Below are positions 49,202 to 62,338 of a DNA stretch of 64,000 nt, piece by piece (the first letter of the stretch is position 1; each line of letters begins with the position of its first letter). The notes under the pieces were generated by a model. It ran no database searches. It was not told the DNA's origin and saw only the letters and a program-made list of their open reading frames with translations. This stretch comes from Litorivivens lipolytica (GTDB lineage Bacteria; Pseudomonadota; Gammaproteobacteria; Pseudomonadales; Spongiibacteraceae): assembly GCF_014191715.1 (NCBI RefSeq), contig NZ_JACHWY010000003.1, positions 558,001 through 622,000 of the forward strand, given 5' to 3'. A program made the translations under genes and the position numbers.

Positions 49202-49626
49202 CCTATCAGCAAGGTCGTCATCGCTTCGCGCATGGCATCGGGGATTCTGGTTGCTTGTTGAGTGTCGCGTTGCACGAATACATGTACAAAATGTCCGTGC
49301 GCGCTGGCAGTTTCCTCCCCAACTTTAAAAATCGCCAGGTTGTAGCGCACCGAGCTGTTGCCGAGCTTTTCAATTGCCAATCCCACTTCAATCTCGTCGG
49401 GGTAAGCAACCGGCGACAGATACTCACACCCCGACGACACCACAAAACCAATCATCTCGCCGTTGTGGATGTCGAGCCCGCACTCCTCAATCAGAAACCG
49501 ATTGGCCGCACTGTCAAACCAGGAATAGTAGGTCACGTTATTGACGTGACCGTAAATATCGTTGTCCATCCAGCGAGTTGTAATGGGGTAAAAGCGTTTG
49601 TAGGTGTCGCGCTGTTTTCTATCCAT
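49198..49626 (-). CDS. Acyl-CoA thioesterase, 4-hydroxybenzoyl-CoA thioesterase (YbgC-like) family
   Basis: 142 residues, single hotdog domain. The active-site motif is TTRWMDNDIYGHVNNVTYYS, with the catalytic Asp just before the xYGHVNN segment. RYNLAIFKVGEETASAHGHF follows. It hydrolyses a short or aromatic acyl-CoA in the cytosol. It starts 9 bases after the iron alcohol dehydrogenase stop on the same strand, so the two are likely one operon. Confidence 0.9.
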   Translation of the reverse strand: MDRKQRDTYKRFYPITTRWMDNDIYGHVNNVTYYSWFDSAANRFLIEECGLDIHNGEMIGFVVSSGCEYLSPVAYPDEIEVGLAIEKLGNSSVRYNLAIFKVGEETASAHGHFVHVFVQRDTQQATRIPDAMREAMTTLLIG

Positions 49627-49634
49627 TGCTCTTC

Positions 49635-50786
49635 TCAGAAAGCCGCTCGATAAATCGCCAGCGCATCCGCCTCGCTGACCTCTCTGGGATTATTCACCAA
49701 CAAGCGTTGTTGCAGCATGGCGTCGCTCGCCAACAGGGCCAGATCGCTTTCCGGTACGCCGGCCTGCTTCAGAGTTTGTGGCAGAGGGGCCTGAGCGACG
49801 AGCTGTCGCATAGCCTGAATAAACTGATCGCAGGCGGCGGTGGGTGAGAGTACGGTGTCGCCCGGTCGCACACAGGGCAACAGTTCTGCATAGAGATTCG
49901 CCGCGGCACTGGCGTTAAATTCCAGCACGCTGGGTAGCACCAGAGAATTACTCAGGCCGTGGGGAATGTGGTAGTGACCGCCGAGCGGGTAGGCGAGGGC
50001 GTGCACCGCCGCGACCGGGGCGTTGGCAAAGGCCTGGCCGGCGAGGCAGGCGCCGAGCAACATATTGGCTCGCGCTTCTAGGTTGTTGCCCTGTTCGATG
50101 GCCGTGTGCAGATTGGCGGCCATTAGCGTTAGCGCCTGACGCGCCAGCATATCGGAGTAGGGGTTCTTTTTGATTTTTGAGGTGTAGGCCTCGATGGCGT
50201 GCACCATTGCATCGATGCCAGTCGCGGCGGTGACGGCCGGTGGTAAGCCTGTGGTCAGGGCTGGGTCGAGCAGGGCGATATCGGGCAACAGCTGGGGAGA
50301 CACCACGCCCATCTTGGTAGTTTCACCGGTAGTGACAATCGCAATCGGTGTCACCTCTGAGCCGGTGCCGGCGGTGGTGGGTATTTGTATCAGCGGCAGG
50401 CGGTCGCCTCGCACATTGCCGATGCCGTACATCTCGTTCAGCGGTTGCGATGAGCGCGCCAGTACGGCAATCAGTTTGGCCACATCCATGGAGCTGCCGC
50501 CGCCGAGCCCGATAATGCCGTCCACGCCCTGCTGCCGTGCGTAGTCTGCCGCGGCGAGTACAACCTGCTCTGGCGGGTCGGCTTCCACGTCGCTGTAACG
50601 GCTGACCGACAGGCCGCTGCGTTCGAGCAGTTTGCCGAGGGTATCCACAATGCCGGTAGACAATAGTCCGGGGTCGGTGACTAACAAGAGGTGGGTAAGC
50701 TCAAGCTCCCGACAGAAGGCGGGCAGCTGTTCGCTGGCACCCGGCGCAAACACCATGCGGCGACAGGTTTCAAACTGAAAATCCAT
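49635..50786 (-). CDS. Iron-containing alcohol dehydrogenase
   Basis: 383 residues from ATG 50786 behind AGAGGAG; the frame extends to 50807 without support. Group III dehydrogenase: NAD-binding GGGSSMDVAK near residue 95, PTTAGTGSEVTPIAIVT, and the metal ligands in GIDAMVHAIEAYTS and HALAYPLGGHYHIPHG. It interconverts an alcohol and an aldehyde or ketone using NAD(P). Probably in an operon with the downstream thioesterase and the upstream hydrolase (51-base gap). Confidence 0.93.
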   Translation of the reverse strand: MDFQFETCRRMVFAPGASEQLPAFCRELELTHLLLVTDPGLLSTGIVDTLGKLLERSGLSVSRYSDVEADPPEQVVLAAADYARQQGVDGIIGLGGGSSMDVAKLIAVLARSSQPLNEMYGIGNVRGDRLPLIQIPTTAGTGSEVTPIAIVTTGETTKMGVVSPQLLPDIALLDPALTTGLPPAVTAATGIDAMVHAIEAYTSKIKKNPYSDMLARQALTLMAANLHTAIEQGNNLEARANMLLGACLAGQAFANAPVAAVHALAYPLGGHYHIPHGLSNSLVLPSVLEFNASAAANLYAELLPCVRPGDTVLSPTAACDQFIQAMRQLVAQAPLPQTLKQAGVPESDLALLASDAMLQQRLLVNNPREVSEADALAIYRAAF

Positions 50787-50837
50787 GGTGCGTCTCCTCT
50801 GCGACATTCCGTGTCCGTTAGGTCTGTGGCCCGCGCT

Positions 50838-51743
50838 CTATTTTGAAATTGCCTGCAAAAATTTGTGGTAAGCGTTGGCTACCGCGGTCGGTGCCTCTAC
50901 TTGAGGGTAGTGGCCGATATCGGGCAATTCCAGCATTGGATCGTTGGGGCGCACCAGTTCGCGATAACGTGCCACCATATGCGCGCCCGACACAGGGTCG
51001 GCGCTGCCATTGATCAGCATAATCGGTACGCAGCTGTCGCGCAGGGCCAACAGCCAACGATCCCGTTGCTGACGACGATCTGCCATGTAGTGAATCAGCT
51101 TGTGCATGATCTGGTTGCCGTGCTGGCGACAGATCAATTGCCAGAAGCTGTCCAGTTCCGCTTGCGACGGGCGACTGGCGCTGCCGAACACGGCACTGAA
51201 GCTGCGCTCAAACTGATTCTTGCCAAACAGCCGGGCAATATAGGCGCCGAGTGGCCCCTCTAGTAGTTTTTGCACCAGTCGTGCGCGATGGGTTTCAGGA
51301 AACAGGCCGCCGTTGAGCAGGCAGGCAGACAACCAGTGGCCCTTGCCTTTACCCACGTTCTGTCGGTAGAGCAGTTCCTGCGCTACGGTGTCGCCGTAGT
51401 CATGGGCGAGCACATGAAAGCGGGTTAGCCCCAGTTCGGTAACCAATGCCTCCAGGATGTCCGCCTGCTCGTGAATGCTGTAGTTGTGGTTGCGCGGCTT
51501 GTCGCTGAAACCGAAACCGAGCATGTCCGGTGCAATCAGGCGGTAGTGTTTCTCCAGCTGCCCCCAGATTTTCTGCCAGTCCCAGCCGGAGGTGGGGTAG
51601 CCATGTATCAGCAATACCGCCGGTTTGTCTTCGGCGCCGCTATCCCGGTAAAAAATGTTGTGTCCCAGCAGGGAAAGGTAAGCGCCGCCATCAAGCCACG
51701 CATCGATGCTGTCGGGTGAAATTCCGTTGCTTTGCATTGTCAT
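50838..51743 (-). CDS. Alpha/beta hydrolase, epoxide hydrolase/haloalkane dehalogenase-like
   Basis: 301 residues. Oxyanion motif HGYPTSGWDWQKIW begins at 47, and the nucleophile elbow is AHDYGDTVAQE with Asp115 instead of Ser, typical of epoxide hydrolases and dehalogenases. MLINGSADPVSGAHM carries the acid and ELPDIGHYPQVEAPT the His. It could open epoxides, cleave a C-halogen bond, or act as an esterase variant. Likely first gene of the hydrolase-dehydrogenase-thioesterase run on the minus strand. Confidence 0.9.
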   Translation of the reverse strand: MTMQSNGISPDSIDAWLDGGAYLSLLGHNIFYRDSGAEDKPAVLLIHGYPTSGWDWQKIWGQLEKHYRLIAPDMLGFGFSDKPRNHNYSIHEQADILEALVTELGLTRFHVLAHDYGDTVAQELLYRQNVGKGKGHWLSACLLNGGLFPETHRARLVQKLLEGPLGAYIARLFGKNQFERSFSAVFGSASRPSQAELDSFWQLICRQHGNQIMHKLIHYMADRRQQRDRWLLALRDSCVPIMLINGSADPVSGAHMVARYRELVRPNDPMLELPDIGHYPQVEAPTAVANAYHKFLQAISK

Positions 51744-51825
51744 TGTTTATCTAACACGTCAGGTCGCCAACTATGGCAAAATTGCAGCCCATTGCACAGG
51801 ACTGCCGCGAAAGGAGCGGTAAATA

Positions 51826-52278
51826 ATGCCAATTAATATTCAGTATAGTCATGAGATCAATGCCAGCCCCGAGCAGGTGTGGGCGGTGCTTGCCGATCTC
51901 GATGCCTACCCGCAGTGGAATACCTTTGTTGAACAGTGCCAATCGACCTTGAAGGTCGGTGACCCGATTTTTATGCGGGTCCGGGTGCTGCCTTTTATGG
52001 CTCAGCCACAAAAAGAATTTATTTTTGAACATGAGCCCGGGAAGCTGTTGAGCTACGGCATCAAGCCGGCCCCGCTAGGCGCGATGAAAAGCTATCGCTC
52101 GCACACTATTGCGCCATTGGCTGATGGGCGCACACGCTATGAGTCGAAGTTTGAATTGAGCGGCTGGTTTTCGCCGGTGGTGGGTTTGTTGCTGGCGCGC
52201 TTTCTGCGCGATGGTTTTCGGCGTATGAGTCAGGGCATCAAGGACGAGGCGGAACGCCGCGCGGCGGCTGCGGCGTAA
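51826..52278 (+). CDS. SRPBCC domain-containing protein
   Basis: 150 residues from ATG 51826 behind AAAGGAG. START/Bet v 1-like fold: INIQYSHEINASPEQVWAVL, DLDAYPQWNTFVEQCQSTLK and KSYRSHTIAPLADGRTRYES are typical of polyketide cyclase/dehydrase-like SRPBCC proteins. It binds a hydrophobic ligand in a cavity; no specific role can be named. It is divergent from the hydrolase and convergent with rpmG. Confidence 0.88.
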   Translation: MPINIQYSHEINASPEQVWAVLADLDAYPQWNTFVEQCQSTLKVGDPIFMRVRVLPFMAQPQKEFIFEHEPGKLLSYGIKPAPLGAMKSYRSHTIAPLADGRTRYESKFELSGWFSPVVGLLLARFLRDGFRRMSQGIKDEAERRAAAAA

Positions 52279-52288
52279 ATCTCAGGCA

Positions 52289-52315
52289 CAAAAAAGCCCG
52301 GTCATAGCCGGGCTT
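52289..52315 (-). terminator. Rho-independent terminator of the rpmB-rpmG operon
   Basis: Stem AAGCCCGG (52294-52301) with CCGGGCTT (52308-52315), 6-base loop; on the minus strand it runs into a T tract. It is 20 bases past the rpmG stop and also close to the end of the SRPBCC gene, for which it may serve less well because the plus side lacks a T run. Confidence 0.9.
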
Positions 52316-52334
52316 CTCGAGAAACGCAGATCAA

Positions 52335-52505
52335 TTACTTGATCTTGGCTTCCTTGTAGGGCACGTGCTTGCGAACAACCGGATCGTACTTCATGAACTC
52401 GAACTTGTCGGGCGAGTTACGCTTGTTCTTGTACGTGGTATAGAAGTGGCCAGTGCCAGCAGAAGACACCAGACGAATTTTCTCGGTTACACCTTTCTTA
52501 GCCAT
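52335..52505 (-). CDS. rpmG: 50S ribosomal protein L33
   Basis: 56 residues, [20 protein letters not shown] onward, with [20 protein letters not shown] and the basic end KEAKIK. L33 binds 23S rRNA near the E site. This copy lacks the paired CxxC zinc motifs, so it is the zinc-free form. Start at 52505; the frame extension to 52532 enters rpmB. It follows rpmB with a 4-base gap. Confidence 0.98.
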   Translation of the reverse strand: MAKKGVTEKIRLVSSAGTGHFYTTYKNKRNSPDKFEFMKYDPVVRKHVPYKEAKIK

Positions 52506-52509
52506 GATG

Positions 52510-52746
52510 TTATACCTTCTCGCCGCGGGCACGGATGTCGGTCAGAACCGCATCGATACCTTTCTTGTCGATAATACGCATACCCTTGCTGGAAACACGC
52601 AGGGTTACGAAACGCTTCTCACCTTCCACCCAGAAGCGATGTCTGTGCAGGTTCGGCAAAAAACGACGCTTGGTGCGGTTTTTGGCGTGGGATACATTGT
52701 TTCCGGTTACGGGACGCTTACCAGTAACCTGACACACTCTGGACAT
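52510..52746 (-). CDS. rpmB: 50S ribosomal protein L28
   Basis: 78 residues starting [20 protein letters not shown] at 52746; the longer frame to 52779 lies in the leader. [20 protein letters not shown] and the C-terminal [14 protein letters not shown] are L28 hallmarks. Part of the large ribosomal subunit. First gene of rpmB-rpmG, with a long leader of about 150 bases downstream of a clear promoter; a bulged hairpin lies at 52766-52788 just before the start. Confidence 0.98.
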   Translation of the reverse strand: MSRVCQVTGKRPVTGNNVSHAKNRTKRRFLPNLHRHRFWVEGEKRFVTLRVSSKGMRIIDKKGIDAVLTDIRARGEKV

Positions 52747-52902
52747 GATACTCTCGCTCGTCTTGCAGTCCCTTTTCACAAAGGGCTGTTCTTTACAAAG
52801 GTCTGATTCAACTCGATTTTTCGGCTATCGCCGGGGCGAATTGCCTGAATTCTGGTCCGATTTTCCGACCGGAGAAATGCAGCGGTCGAAACGGAGCGCG
52901 AC

Positions 52903-52931
52903 TTTATACCAGAAGGCGGGCGCTGCCGCAA
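52903..52931 (-). promoter_or_regulatory. Sigma70 promoter of rpmB-rpmG
   Basis: On the minus strand TTGCGG (52926-52931), a 17-base spacer and TATAAA (52903-52908). The start site would be near 52896, giving a leader of about 150 bases before rpmB. This gap (52747-52967) holds no gene. Confidence 0.75.
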
Positions 52932-52967
52932 GAAATTGTCGGTTTTTCCTTCAGCCTGAGCCTTGCG

Positions 52968-53642
52968 CTATACCTCGCCCCGTTCCGCCAGTGACACCAC
53001 CTCGGCGCCGGCCACAATGCAGTGATCCAGCAAGCGAATATCCACCACCTCCAGCGCCTGTTTGAGCCGGGCGGTGATGGCGATATCGGCGCGGCTGGGC
53101 TCGGCGACGCCAGAGGGGTGGTTGTGGGCTACGATCACGGCGGCGGCATTGAGCTCCAGCGCGCGTTTCACCACCTCCCGCGGATACACCGTCGCGCCAT
53201 TGATGGTGCCGTAGAAAAGGGGTTCGTAAATCAGCAGGTGGTGTTGATTGTCGAGATAGAGGGCAGAAAACACTTCACGACCTTCATTTCTGAGCTGGGC
53301 TTGCAGGAAATGGCGGGTGGCCTCGGCGCAGGTCAGCACCGTGTCGCGTTGCAGGGCCTCCCGAAAGTGGCGTCGGGCCATTTCCAGCACCGCCTGTAAT
53401 TGCGCGAACTTGGCATCGCCCAGCCCAGGTGATTGGCAGAAGTGCTGGCGATTGGCCGACAGCAGGGCGCTGAGGCTGCCAAATTGCTGGAGGAGTTCGC
53501 GGGCGAGGTCGACAGCGGATTTGCCCGGCAGGCCGGTGCGCAGAAAGATGGCCAACAACTCCGCATCCGACAGGCTTTGCGCCCCGTGAGTAAGTAGTCG
53601 CTCGCGCGGGCGCTCCGCGGCAGGCCAGTCCGTTATTGCCAT
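52968..53642 (-). CDS. radC: RadC family protein (JAB/MPN domain)
   Basis: 224 residues. N-terminal helix-hairpin-helix region ([20 protein letters not shown], and [20 protein letters not shown]) and a C-terminal JAB domain with the metal motif [16 protein letters not shown] (His-x-His-x10-Asp). Despite the name, RadC proteins have no proven DNA repair role. ATG follows GGGAGGG. It lies divergent from coaBC, the usual arrangement in gammaproteobacteria. Confidence 0.95.
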   Translation of the reverse strand: MAITDWPAAERPRERLLTHGAQSLSDAELLAIFLRTGLPGKSAVDLARELLQQFGSLSALLSANRQHFCQSPGLGDAKFAQLQAVLEMARRHFREALQRDTVLTCAEATRHFLQAQLRNEGREVFSALYLDNQHHLLIYEPLFYGTINGATVYPREVVKRALELNAAAVIVAHNHPSGVAEPSRADIAITARLKQALEVVDIRLLDHCIVAGAEVVSLAERGEV

Positions 53643-53744
53643 ATCACCCTCCCTGGTGAGCCGCCGGTAGTGAGTAAGCGTTTAAAAACTGCAATAATGG
53701 CGGCTGTTTAGCCATTATCAATTCAACAGGGCGCGCGCCGCAAT

Positions 53745-54953
53745 ATGTCACGTCTCAACAACCGCCACATTGTGCTCGGGATTACCGGGGGCATTGCCGC
53801 CTATAAAGCTGCCGAACTGGTGCGCCGTTTAAAAGAACGCGGCGCAGAGGTGCACGTGGTTATGACCGACGCGGCGCGCGAGTTTATTACGCCGCTGACC
53901 CTGCAAGCCCTGTCCGGTAATCCGGTGCACAGTTCCCTGCTCGACCCCGAGGCTGAAGCGGCCATGGGGCATATCGAACTGGCGCGCTGGGCCGATCTCT
54001 TGCTGGTGGCGCCGGCCTCGGCCGACTTTATCGCCAAGCTGGCCCACGGCCAGGCAGATGATCTGCTCTCCACCCTGTGGCTGGCCTGTCAGGCGAAAAA
54101 GGCTGTGGCCCCGGCCATGAATCAAGCCATGTGGGCGGACCCAGCCACCGCTGAAAATATGAATACCCTGCGCGAGCGTGGCGTGCACATCTATGGCCCC
54201 GGTGCCGGTGAGCAGGCCTGTGGCGATGTGGGGCTCGGTCGTATGCTGGAGCCGGGTGAGCTGGCCGATTTGAGTGAGGCGCAGTTTGAAAGCCGCCTGC
54301 TCGATGGCATGCGGGTGTTGATTACCGCCGGACCTACCCGCGAGGCCATTGATCCGGTGCGTTATATTAGCAATCACAGTTCCGGCAAGATGGGCTTTTC
54401 CCTGGCGCGCGCCGCTGCGGATGCGGGCGCCAGTGTCACTTTGGTGGCCGGCCCGGTTAATTTGCCGACACCTGCGGGCGTTGAGCGGATCGATGTGGTC
54501 AGCGCGCAGGACATGTACGATGCTGTGCTGGCGCGAACCGCCGAAAGCGATCTATTTATTGGTTGCGCGGCGGTGGCTGATTACCGTCCGGCCACGGTGG
54601 TCGAACAAAAAATAAAGAAACAGAACGATGAAATGACTCTGACGCTGGTGCGTAACCCGGACATCATCAGCGCCGTTTCTGCCAGCGAGTCGCGACCGTT
54701 TACGGTAGGTTTTGCCGCCGAAACCCAGGACGTGCTCGGCTATGCTAAAGGTAAACTGGAGCGCAAAAAGCTGGACGCAATTATTGCCAACGATGTCTCC
54801 GTAGCGGGGATCGGCTTTAACAGCGATCAGAATGAGGTAATCTTGCTGACAGCGCGCGGCGAACAGGCTCTGCCGCGCATGGGCAAGCAGCAGTTGGCCG
54901 ACGCCCTGATCGAACAGCTGGCGCAACTGCTAAATTCAACGGACCCGGCGTAA
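53745..54953 (+). CDS. coaBC: Bifunctional phosphopantothenoylcysteine decarboxylase/synthetase
   Basis: 402 residues. The N-terminal FMN-dependent decarboxylase (CoaC) has [18 protein letters not shown], active His76 in [11 protein letters not shown] and PAMNQAMW (123-130). The C-terminal synthetase (CoaB) has [20 protein letters not shown] and the KKKxD-like loop [16 protein letters not shown]. It makes 4'-phosphopantetheine for coenzyme A. Its stop overlaps the ATG of a 20-codon ORF (TAATG) leading to algC. dut, usually next, is absent here. Confidence 0.97.
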   Translation: MSRLNNRHIVLGITGGIAAYKAAELVRRLKERGAEVHVVMTDAAREFITPLTLQALSGNPVHSSLLDPEAEAAMGHIELARWADLLLVAPASADFIAKLAHGQADDLLSTLWLACQAKKAVAPAMNQAMWADPATAENMNTLRERGVHIYGPGAGEQACGDVGLGRMLEPGELADLSEAQFESRLLDGMRVLITAGPTREAIDPVRYISNHSSGKMGFSLARAAADAGASVTLVAGPVNLPTPAGVERIDVVSAQDMYDAVLARTAESDLFIGCAAVADYRPATVVEQKIKKQNDEMTLTLVRNPDIISAVSASESRPFTVGFAAETQDVLGYAKGKLERKKLDAIIANDVSVAGIGFNSDQNEVILLTARGEQALPRMGKQQLADALIEQLAQLLNSTDPA

Positions 54954-55011
54954 TGCACGAGTGGTATCAACACGTGGCGCAGCATAAGCGACAGCCCGAA
55001 AAGGGCGTAGC

Positions 55012-55015
<4 letters not shown>
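54953..55015 (+). CDS. Candidate 20-residue linking ORF between coaBC and algC
   Basis: An ATG at 54953 overlaps the coaBC stop as TAATG, and the frame ends in a TGA at 55013-55015 that overlaps the algC start as ATGA. The peptide [20 protein letters not shown] is basic and His-rich. It fills the gap exactly, so ribosomes finishing coaBC could pass to algC through it. No strong ribosome site precedes it. No homologue is known to me. It may instead be chance in a 58-base gap. Confidence 0.35.
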
Positions 55016-58433
<3,418 letters not shown>

Positions 58434-58445
58434 GACTGAAAAGAC

Positions 58446-59066
58446 ATGACCAAGCGTTCCTCACGCAAGCAGGAAATTCTCGAAGCACTGGCGCGTATGC
58501 TGGAGGCCAACCCGGGTGACCGGATTACCACGGCCAAACTGGCTGAGGCAGTTGGTGTGTCGGAAGCGGCCCTGTACCGGCACTTTCCCAGCAAGGCGAA
58601 AATGTTTGAAGGCCTGATCGAATTTGTTGAAGAATCGATTTTCTCGCGAGTGCAGGTCATCACCACAGAAGACAGCCAGGCCCTGTCACGCTGCTACAAG
58701 GTGTTGAGCCTGCTGCTGGTGTTTACCGAGCGCAATCCCGGTATCACCCGCATTCTCAATGGCGATGCGCTGGCCGGTGAAACCGCCCGCCTACGCGCCC
58801 GGGTGCAGCAGTTTTACGACCGGCTGGAAACCCAGCTCAAGCAGATCCTGCGCGACGCCGAAGTGCGCGAAGGGCTGCGACCGGTCATTACTGTCAGCGC
58901 CGCCGCCAACCTGTTGCTGGCCAGCGCCGAAGGTCGCATCTGCCAATATGTGCGCAGTGAATTCAAGCGCCGCCCAACCGAGTATTGGGAAGAGCAGTGG
59001 CAGTTGCTAGCCCAGCAACTCTTCAAATCTGTTCCCGCCTCGGCCGGCGCCGAATCGTTCGCCTGA
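58446..59066 (+). CDS. slmA: Nucleoid occlusion factor SlmA (TetR family)
   Basis: 206 residues. TetR HTH at about 20-55 ([20 protein letters not shown]) followed by [20 protein letters not shown] and a helical domain with [20 protein letters not shown] and [20 protein letters not shown], all SlmA-specific. It binds DNA sites across the chromosome and blocks FtsZ assembly over the nucleoid. Position beside argB and near coaBC is conserved. An imperfect hairpin without a T run lies at 59070-59101 after the gene. Confidence 0.96.
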   Translation: MTKRSSRKQEILEALARMLEANPGDRITTAKLAEAVGVSEAALYRHFPSKAKMFEGLIEFVEESIFSRVQVITTEDSQALSRCYKVLSLLLVFTERNPGITRILNGDALAGETARLRARVQQFYDRLETQLKQILRDAEVREGLRPVITVSAAANLLLASAEGRICQYVRSEFKRRPTEYWEEQWQLLAQQLFKSVPASAGAESFA

Positions 59067-59142
59067 TCACAGCCCACCGGATGCCCCGTCATCCGCGGGC
59101 TGCTATACTGCGCCGCTGTTTTCCAGCCTGAGTGAGGGTGCA

Positions 59143-59964
59143 ATGAGCTTTACTATCGCCTTTATCGGCGGCGGCAATATGGCCTCCAGTATTATTGGTG
59201 GTCTGGTTGCCAGCGGCATTGACGCCGGCCGCGTGTGGGCCAGCGATCCCTTCCCCGAAAGCCTTGAGCGCCTGCGCGCAGTCGCGCCGGTCAATACCAC
59301 CAGTGATAACGCCGAGGCCGTTGCCAACGCCGACGTGGTGGTCATGGCGGTCAAACCCCAGATTATGAAAAGCGTGGCGGAATCTCTGGCGAGCGCCGTA
59401 CAAGCCAAAAAACCGCTGGTGATTTCCATCGCCGCCGGCATCGAGGCCGAAACCCTGAGCAACTGGCTGGGCGGCAATTTGGCGCTGGTGCGTTGCATGC
59501 CCAACACCCCGGCGCTGGTGCGTACCGGTGCCTCCGGTCTCTACGCCAATGCACAGGTCAGCGACGAGCAGTGCGCTCAGGCCCAGACCATTCTGGAAGC
59601 CGTTGGCAGCGTAAGCTGGTTTGATAACGAAGCGGCACTGGATGCGGTTACGGCAGTCTCTGGCAGCGGCCCGGCCTATTTCTTCCTGGTGATGGAAGCC
59701 ATGCAGGCCGCCGGCGAACAGCTGGGCCTGAGCGCGGAAGATGCCAAGGCCCTGACGCTGCAAACGGCGCTCGGTGCGGCAACCATGGCGATCAACAGCG
59801 ACGTGGAGCCGGATGAGCTGCGCCGCCGGGTAACTTCGCCCAAAGGCACCACCGAAAAAGCCATTGCTGCACTGGAAGCGGGCGGGCTACGTGACATTTT
59901 TGCCAAGGCCATGATCGCCTGCCGCGATCGATCCATTGAACTGTCCCGCGAACTGGGTGACTGA
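59143..59964 (+). CDS. proC: Pyrroline-5-carboxylate reductase
   Basis: 273 residues. NADPH-binding start IAFIGGGNMASSIIGGLVAS, VVMAVKPQIMKSVAESL, the tetrapeptide region LVRCMPNTPALVRTGASGLY, and SGSGPAYFFLVMEAM with TSPKGTTEKAIAALEAGGLR near the end. It makes proline from pyrroline-5-carboxylate. TATACT at 59104-59109 could be part of its promoter. yggT follows 11 bases later. Confidence 0.97.
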   Translation: MSFTIAFIGGGNMASSIIGGLVASGIDAGRVWASDPFPESLERLRAVAPVNTTSDNAEAVANADVVVMAVKPQIMKSVAESLASAVQAKKPLVISIAAGIEAETLSNWLGGNLALVRCMPNTPALVRTGASGLYANAQVSDEQCAQAQTILEAVGSVSWFDNEAALDAVTAVSGSGPAYFFLVMEAMQAAGEQLGLSAEDAKALTLQTALGAATMAINSDVEPDELRRRVTSPKGTTEKAIAALEAGGLRDIFAKAMIACRDRSIELSRELGD

Positions 59965-59975
59965 GGAGCACGACC

Positions 59976-60563
59976 ATGGGCCCCATGACTGAAATCGGTT
60001 TTCTGCTAGTACAAACCCTGTTCAGCCTGTATCTGGGCGTGGTCATTCTGCGGCTGCTGCTGCAACTGGCACGGGCGGATTTCTACAACCCCATCTCCCA
60101 ATTTATGGTGAAGGCAACCAATCCGCTGTTGCTGCCCCTGCGCAAGGTGGTTCCGCCGCTGGGCAAGATCGACTCGGCCTCTATTGTGCTGGCGCTCGCG
60201 GTACAAATGATCGCCATGCTGGCCATCCTGCTGCTGTTCGGTGCGCGTGTGCCGGATGTGCTGACCCTGTTGGGCTGGTCGGTGATCGGCTGTATTGCGC
60301 TGACGGTGAATATTTATTTCTTCGCCATCATCATCAATATCATTCTGAGCTGGGTCGCACCCGGCAGCTACCATCCGGCGGCGGTGCTCTTGTATCAGCT
60401 GACCGAGCCGGTAATGCAGCCCTTCCGCAAACTGATTCCACCGATGGGTGGCATTGATCTGTCGCCCATCCTCGTATTTCTGTCGATCAGTGTGCTGCAG
60501 ATTCTGATCAAGGCCATGGCCCAATCCGCAGGCCTAAGCCCAGCGCTGGTGTTCGGTCTGTGA
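59976..60563 (+). CDS. yggT: YggT family membrane protein
   Basis: 195 residues from ATG 59976 behind GAGGAG. Two YggT repeats, each with a helix hairpin and the motif PxxxPLRKxxPPLGxxD ([20 protein letters not shown] and [20 protein letters not shown]). About four or five membrane helices. YggT proteins are linked with osmotic tolerance and cell division but have no defined reaction. The stop TGA overlaps the metX start as GTGA. Confidence 0.94.
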   Translation: MGPMTEIGFLLVQTLFSLYLGVVILRLLLQLARADFYNPISQFMVKATNPLLLPLRKVVPPLGKIDSASIVLALAVQMIAMLAILLLFGARVPDVLTLLGWSVIGCIALTVNIYFFAIIINIILSWVAPGSYHPAAVLLYQLTEPVMQPFRKLIPPMGGIDLSPILVFLSISVLQILIKAMAQSAGLSPALVFGL

Positions 60564-61744
60564 CAGACGATTACGCGCCCCACCGCAGCGATGAATTGCC
60601 GCCGGATTCGGTCGGCATCGTCGAGCCGCGCACCCAGCATTTCAGCGATTCTCTGACGCTGGCCTGTGGTCGCTCGCTCGATGAATACGACATCGTCTAC
60701 GAAACCTACGGCGAGCTGAACGCGGCCAAAAGCAACGCGATTCTGATTTGCCACGCCCTGTCCGGTCATCATCACGCGGCTGGTTATCACTCGGCAGACG
60801 ATAAAAAGCCGGGTTGGTGGGAAGTCTGCATCGGCCCCGGCAAGCCCATCGATACCAATCACTTTTTTGTGCTGAGCATTAACAACCTCGGCGGCTGTCA
60901 CGGCAGTACCGGCCCGGCCAGCATCAACCCCGCCACAGGCAAACCCTGGGGGCCGGATTTCCCAGCCTTGCGCTGTCGGGATTGGGTCGCCTCCCAGCGC
61001 CGGATGATGGCCCTGTTCGGTATTGAGCAGTGGGCGGCGGTGATTGGCGGCAGTTTAGGCGGTATGCAAGCCATGCGCTGGGCGCTGGAACACCCGGACG
61101 AAGTGCGTCACTGCATCGTCATTGCTTCGGCCATGCGTCTCACCGCGCAGAATATTGCGTTTAACGAAATCGCGCGGCAGGCGATCACCTCTGATCCGGA
61201 GTTTCATGGCGGTCGCTATCTCGAACACGAGACCATTCCCAAGTCTGGATTGGCGCTGGCGCGTATGGTCGGGCACGTGACCTATTTGTCGGAAGATGGC
61301 ATGGGTGAAAAGTTCGGCCGTGAAATCAAGTCCGGCAATTTTCAGATCGGCCAGGACGACAAGGTCGAATTTCAGGTGGAAAGTTATCTGCGTTATCAGG
61401 GCGATGTGTTTTCGCGCAGCTTTGATGCCAACACCTATTTGCTGATGACCAAGGCGCTGGATTATTTTGATCTGGCCCGTGAATACAACGACGATCCGGT
61501 TGAGGCCTTCCAGCACGCCAAGTGTGGTTTCCTCGTTATGTCCTTTACCAGTGACTGGCGCTTTGCGCCGTCGCGCTCGCGAGAAATCGTCGATGCCTTG
61601 GTTGCCGCCCGCAAACCGGTTTGTTACGCCGAGATCGAAGCCAACTTCGGTCACGACGCCTTCCTGCTGCCGATAGAGCGCTACCTGAAAACCTTCAGCG
61701 CTTACATGTTGCGGGTGAAAGAGGAGGTGAATCGTGCGCTTTGA
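60560..61744 (+). CDS. metX: Homoserine O-acyltransferase MetX
   Basis: 394 residues from GTG 60560. Alpha/beta hydrolase fold: [19 protein letters not shown], nucleophile elbow [14 protein letters not shown], and catalytic His in [14 protein letters not shown]. It activates homoserine for methionine synthesis. Although often named acetyltransferase, gammaproteobacterial MetX enzymes paired with MetW can use succinyl-CoA, and I cannot settle which here. Overlaps yggT by 4 bases and metW by 11. Confidence 0.95.
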   Translation: MTDDYAPHRSDELPPDSVGIVEPRTQHFSDSLTLACGRSLDEYDIVYETYGELNAAKSNAILICHALSGHHHAAGYHSADDKKPGWWEVCIGPGKPIDTNHFFVLSINNLGGCHGSTGPASINPATGKPWGPDFPALRCRDWVASQRRMMALFGIEQWAAVIGGSLGGMQAMRWALEHPDEVRHCIVIASAMRLTAQNIAFNEIARQAITSDPEFHGGRYLEHETIPKSGLALARMVGHVTYLSEDGMGEKFGREIKSGNFQIGQDDKVEFQVESYLRYQGDVFSRSFDANTYLLMTKALDYFDLAREYNDDPVEAFQHAKCGFLVMSFTSDWRFAPSRSREIVDALVAARKPVCYAEIEANFGHDAFLLPIERYLKTFSAYMLRVKEEVNRAL

Positions 61745-62324
61745 TCTGAACCTCGCCGCCGAATGGATTGACGACAACAGCCGCGTGCTCGACCTCGGCT
61801 GTGGTGACGGCAGTTTGCTCGCCTACTTGCGCGATCATCACAATGTCGATGGCCTAGGGCTGGAAATAAACGACGCCCATATTCGCGAGTGCATTGAAAA
61901 AGGCCTCAGCGTGATTGATCACGATCTGGATTACGGCCTGAAAAAATTCCGCGACAACAGTTTTGATGTGGTGGTCATGGCGCAGGCCTTGCAGACCCTG
62001 CGCTCGCCGCATCTGGTGATTGATGAAATGTTGCGTGTAGGTCGCGAGTGCATCGTGACCTTCCCGAACTTTGGTTACTGGCGTGGCCGTCTGTATCTGG
62101 GTTATCGCGGGCGTATGCCGGTCTCCAAGTTTTTGCCTCACAACTGGTACGACACGCCGAATATTCACTTCTGTACCGTGCGCGATTTTGAGCAGCTCTG
62201 TCAGGAAAAAGGCATTCGCATTCTGCACCGCACGGTCGTGAATGCGGCCGACTGCGAGAGTCTGATCGCGTCAAAACTGCCTAACCTGTTCGGGGTCACG
62301 GCGGTCTACCACATCAGCAAATAA
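61734..62324 (+). CDS. metW: Methionine biosynthesis protein MetW
   Basis: 196 residues from GTG 61734, inside the end of metX, with AGAGGAGG just ahead. Class I methyltransferase-like fold: [19 protein letters not shown] and [20 protein letters not shown], then [20 protein letters not shown]. MetW works with MetX in methionine synthesis; it is thought to support the acyltransferase and may not methylate anything itself. The 11-base overlap implies coupled translation. Confidence 0.96.
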   Translation: MRFDLNLAAEWIDDNSRVLDLGCGDGSLLAYLRDHHNVDGLGLEINDAHIRECIEKGLSVIDHDLDYGLKKFRDNSFDVVVMAQALQTLRSPHLVIDEMLRVGRECIVTFPNFGYWRGRLYLGYRGRMPVSKFLPHNWYDTPNIHFCTVRDFEQLCQEKGIRILHRTVVNAADCESLIASKLPNLFGVTAVYHISK

Positions 62325-62338
62325 TGCCGGGAGAAATT

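Noticed and set aside
59070-59101. Imperfect hairpin after slmA
   Set aside because: Stem has a bulge and no T run, so I do not call it a terminator. It may still influence the slmA-proC boundary.
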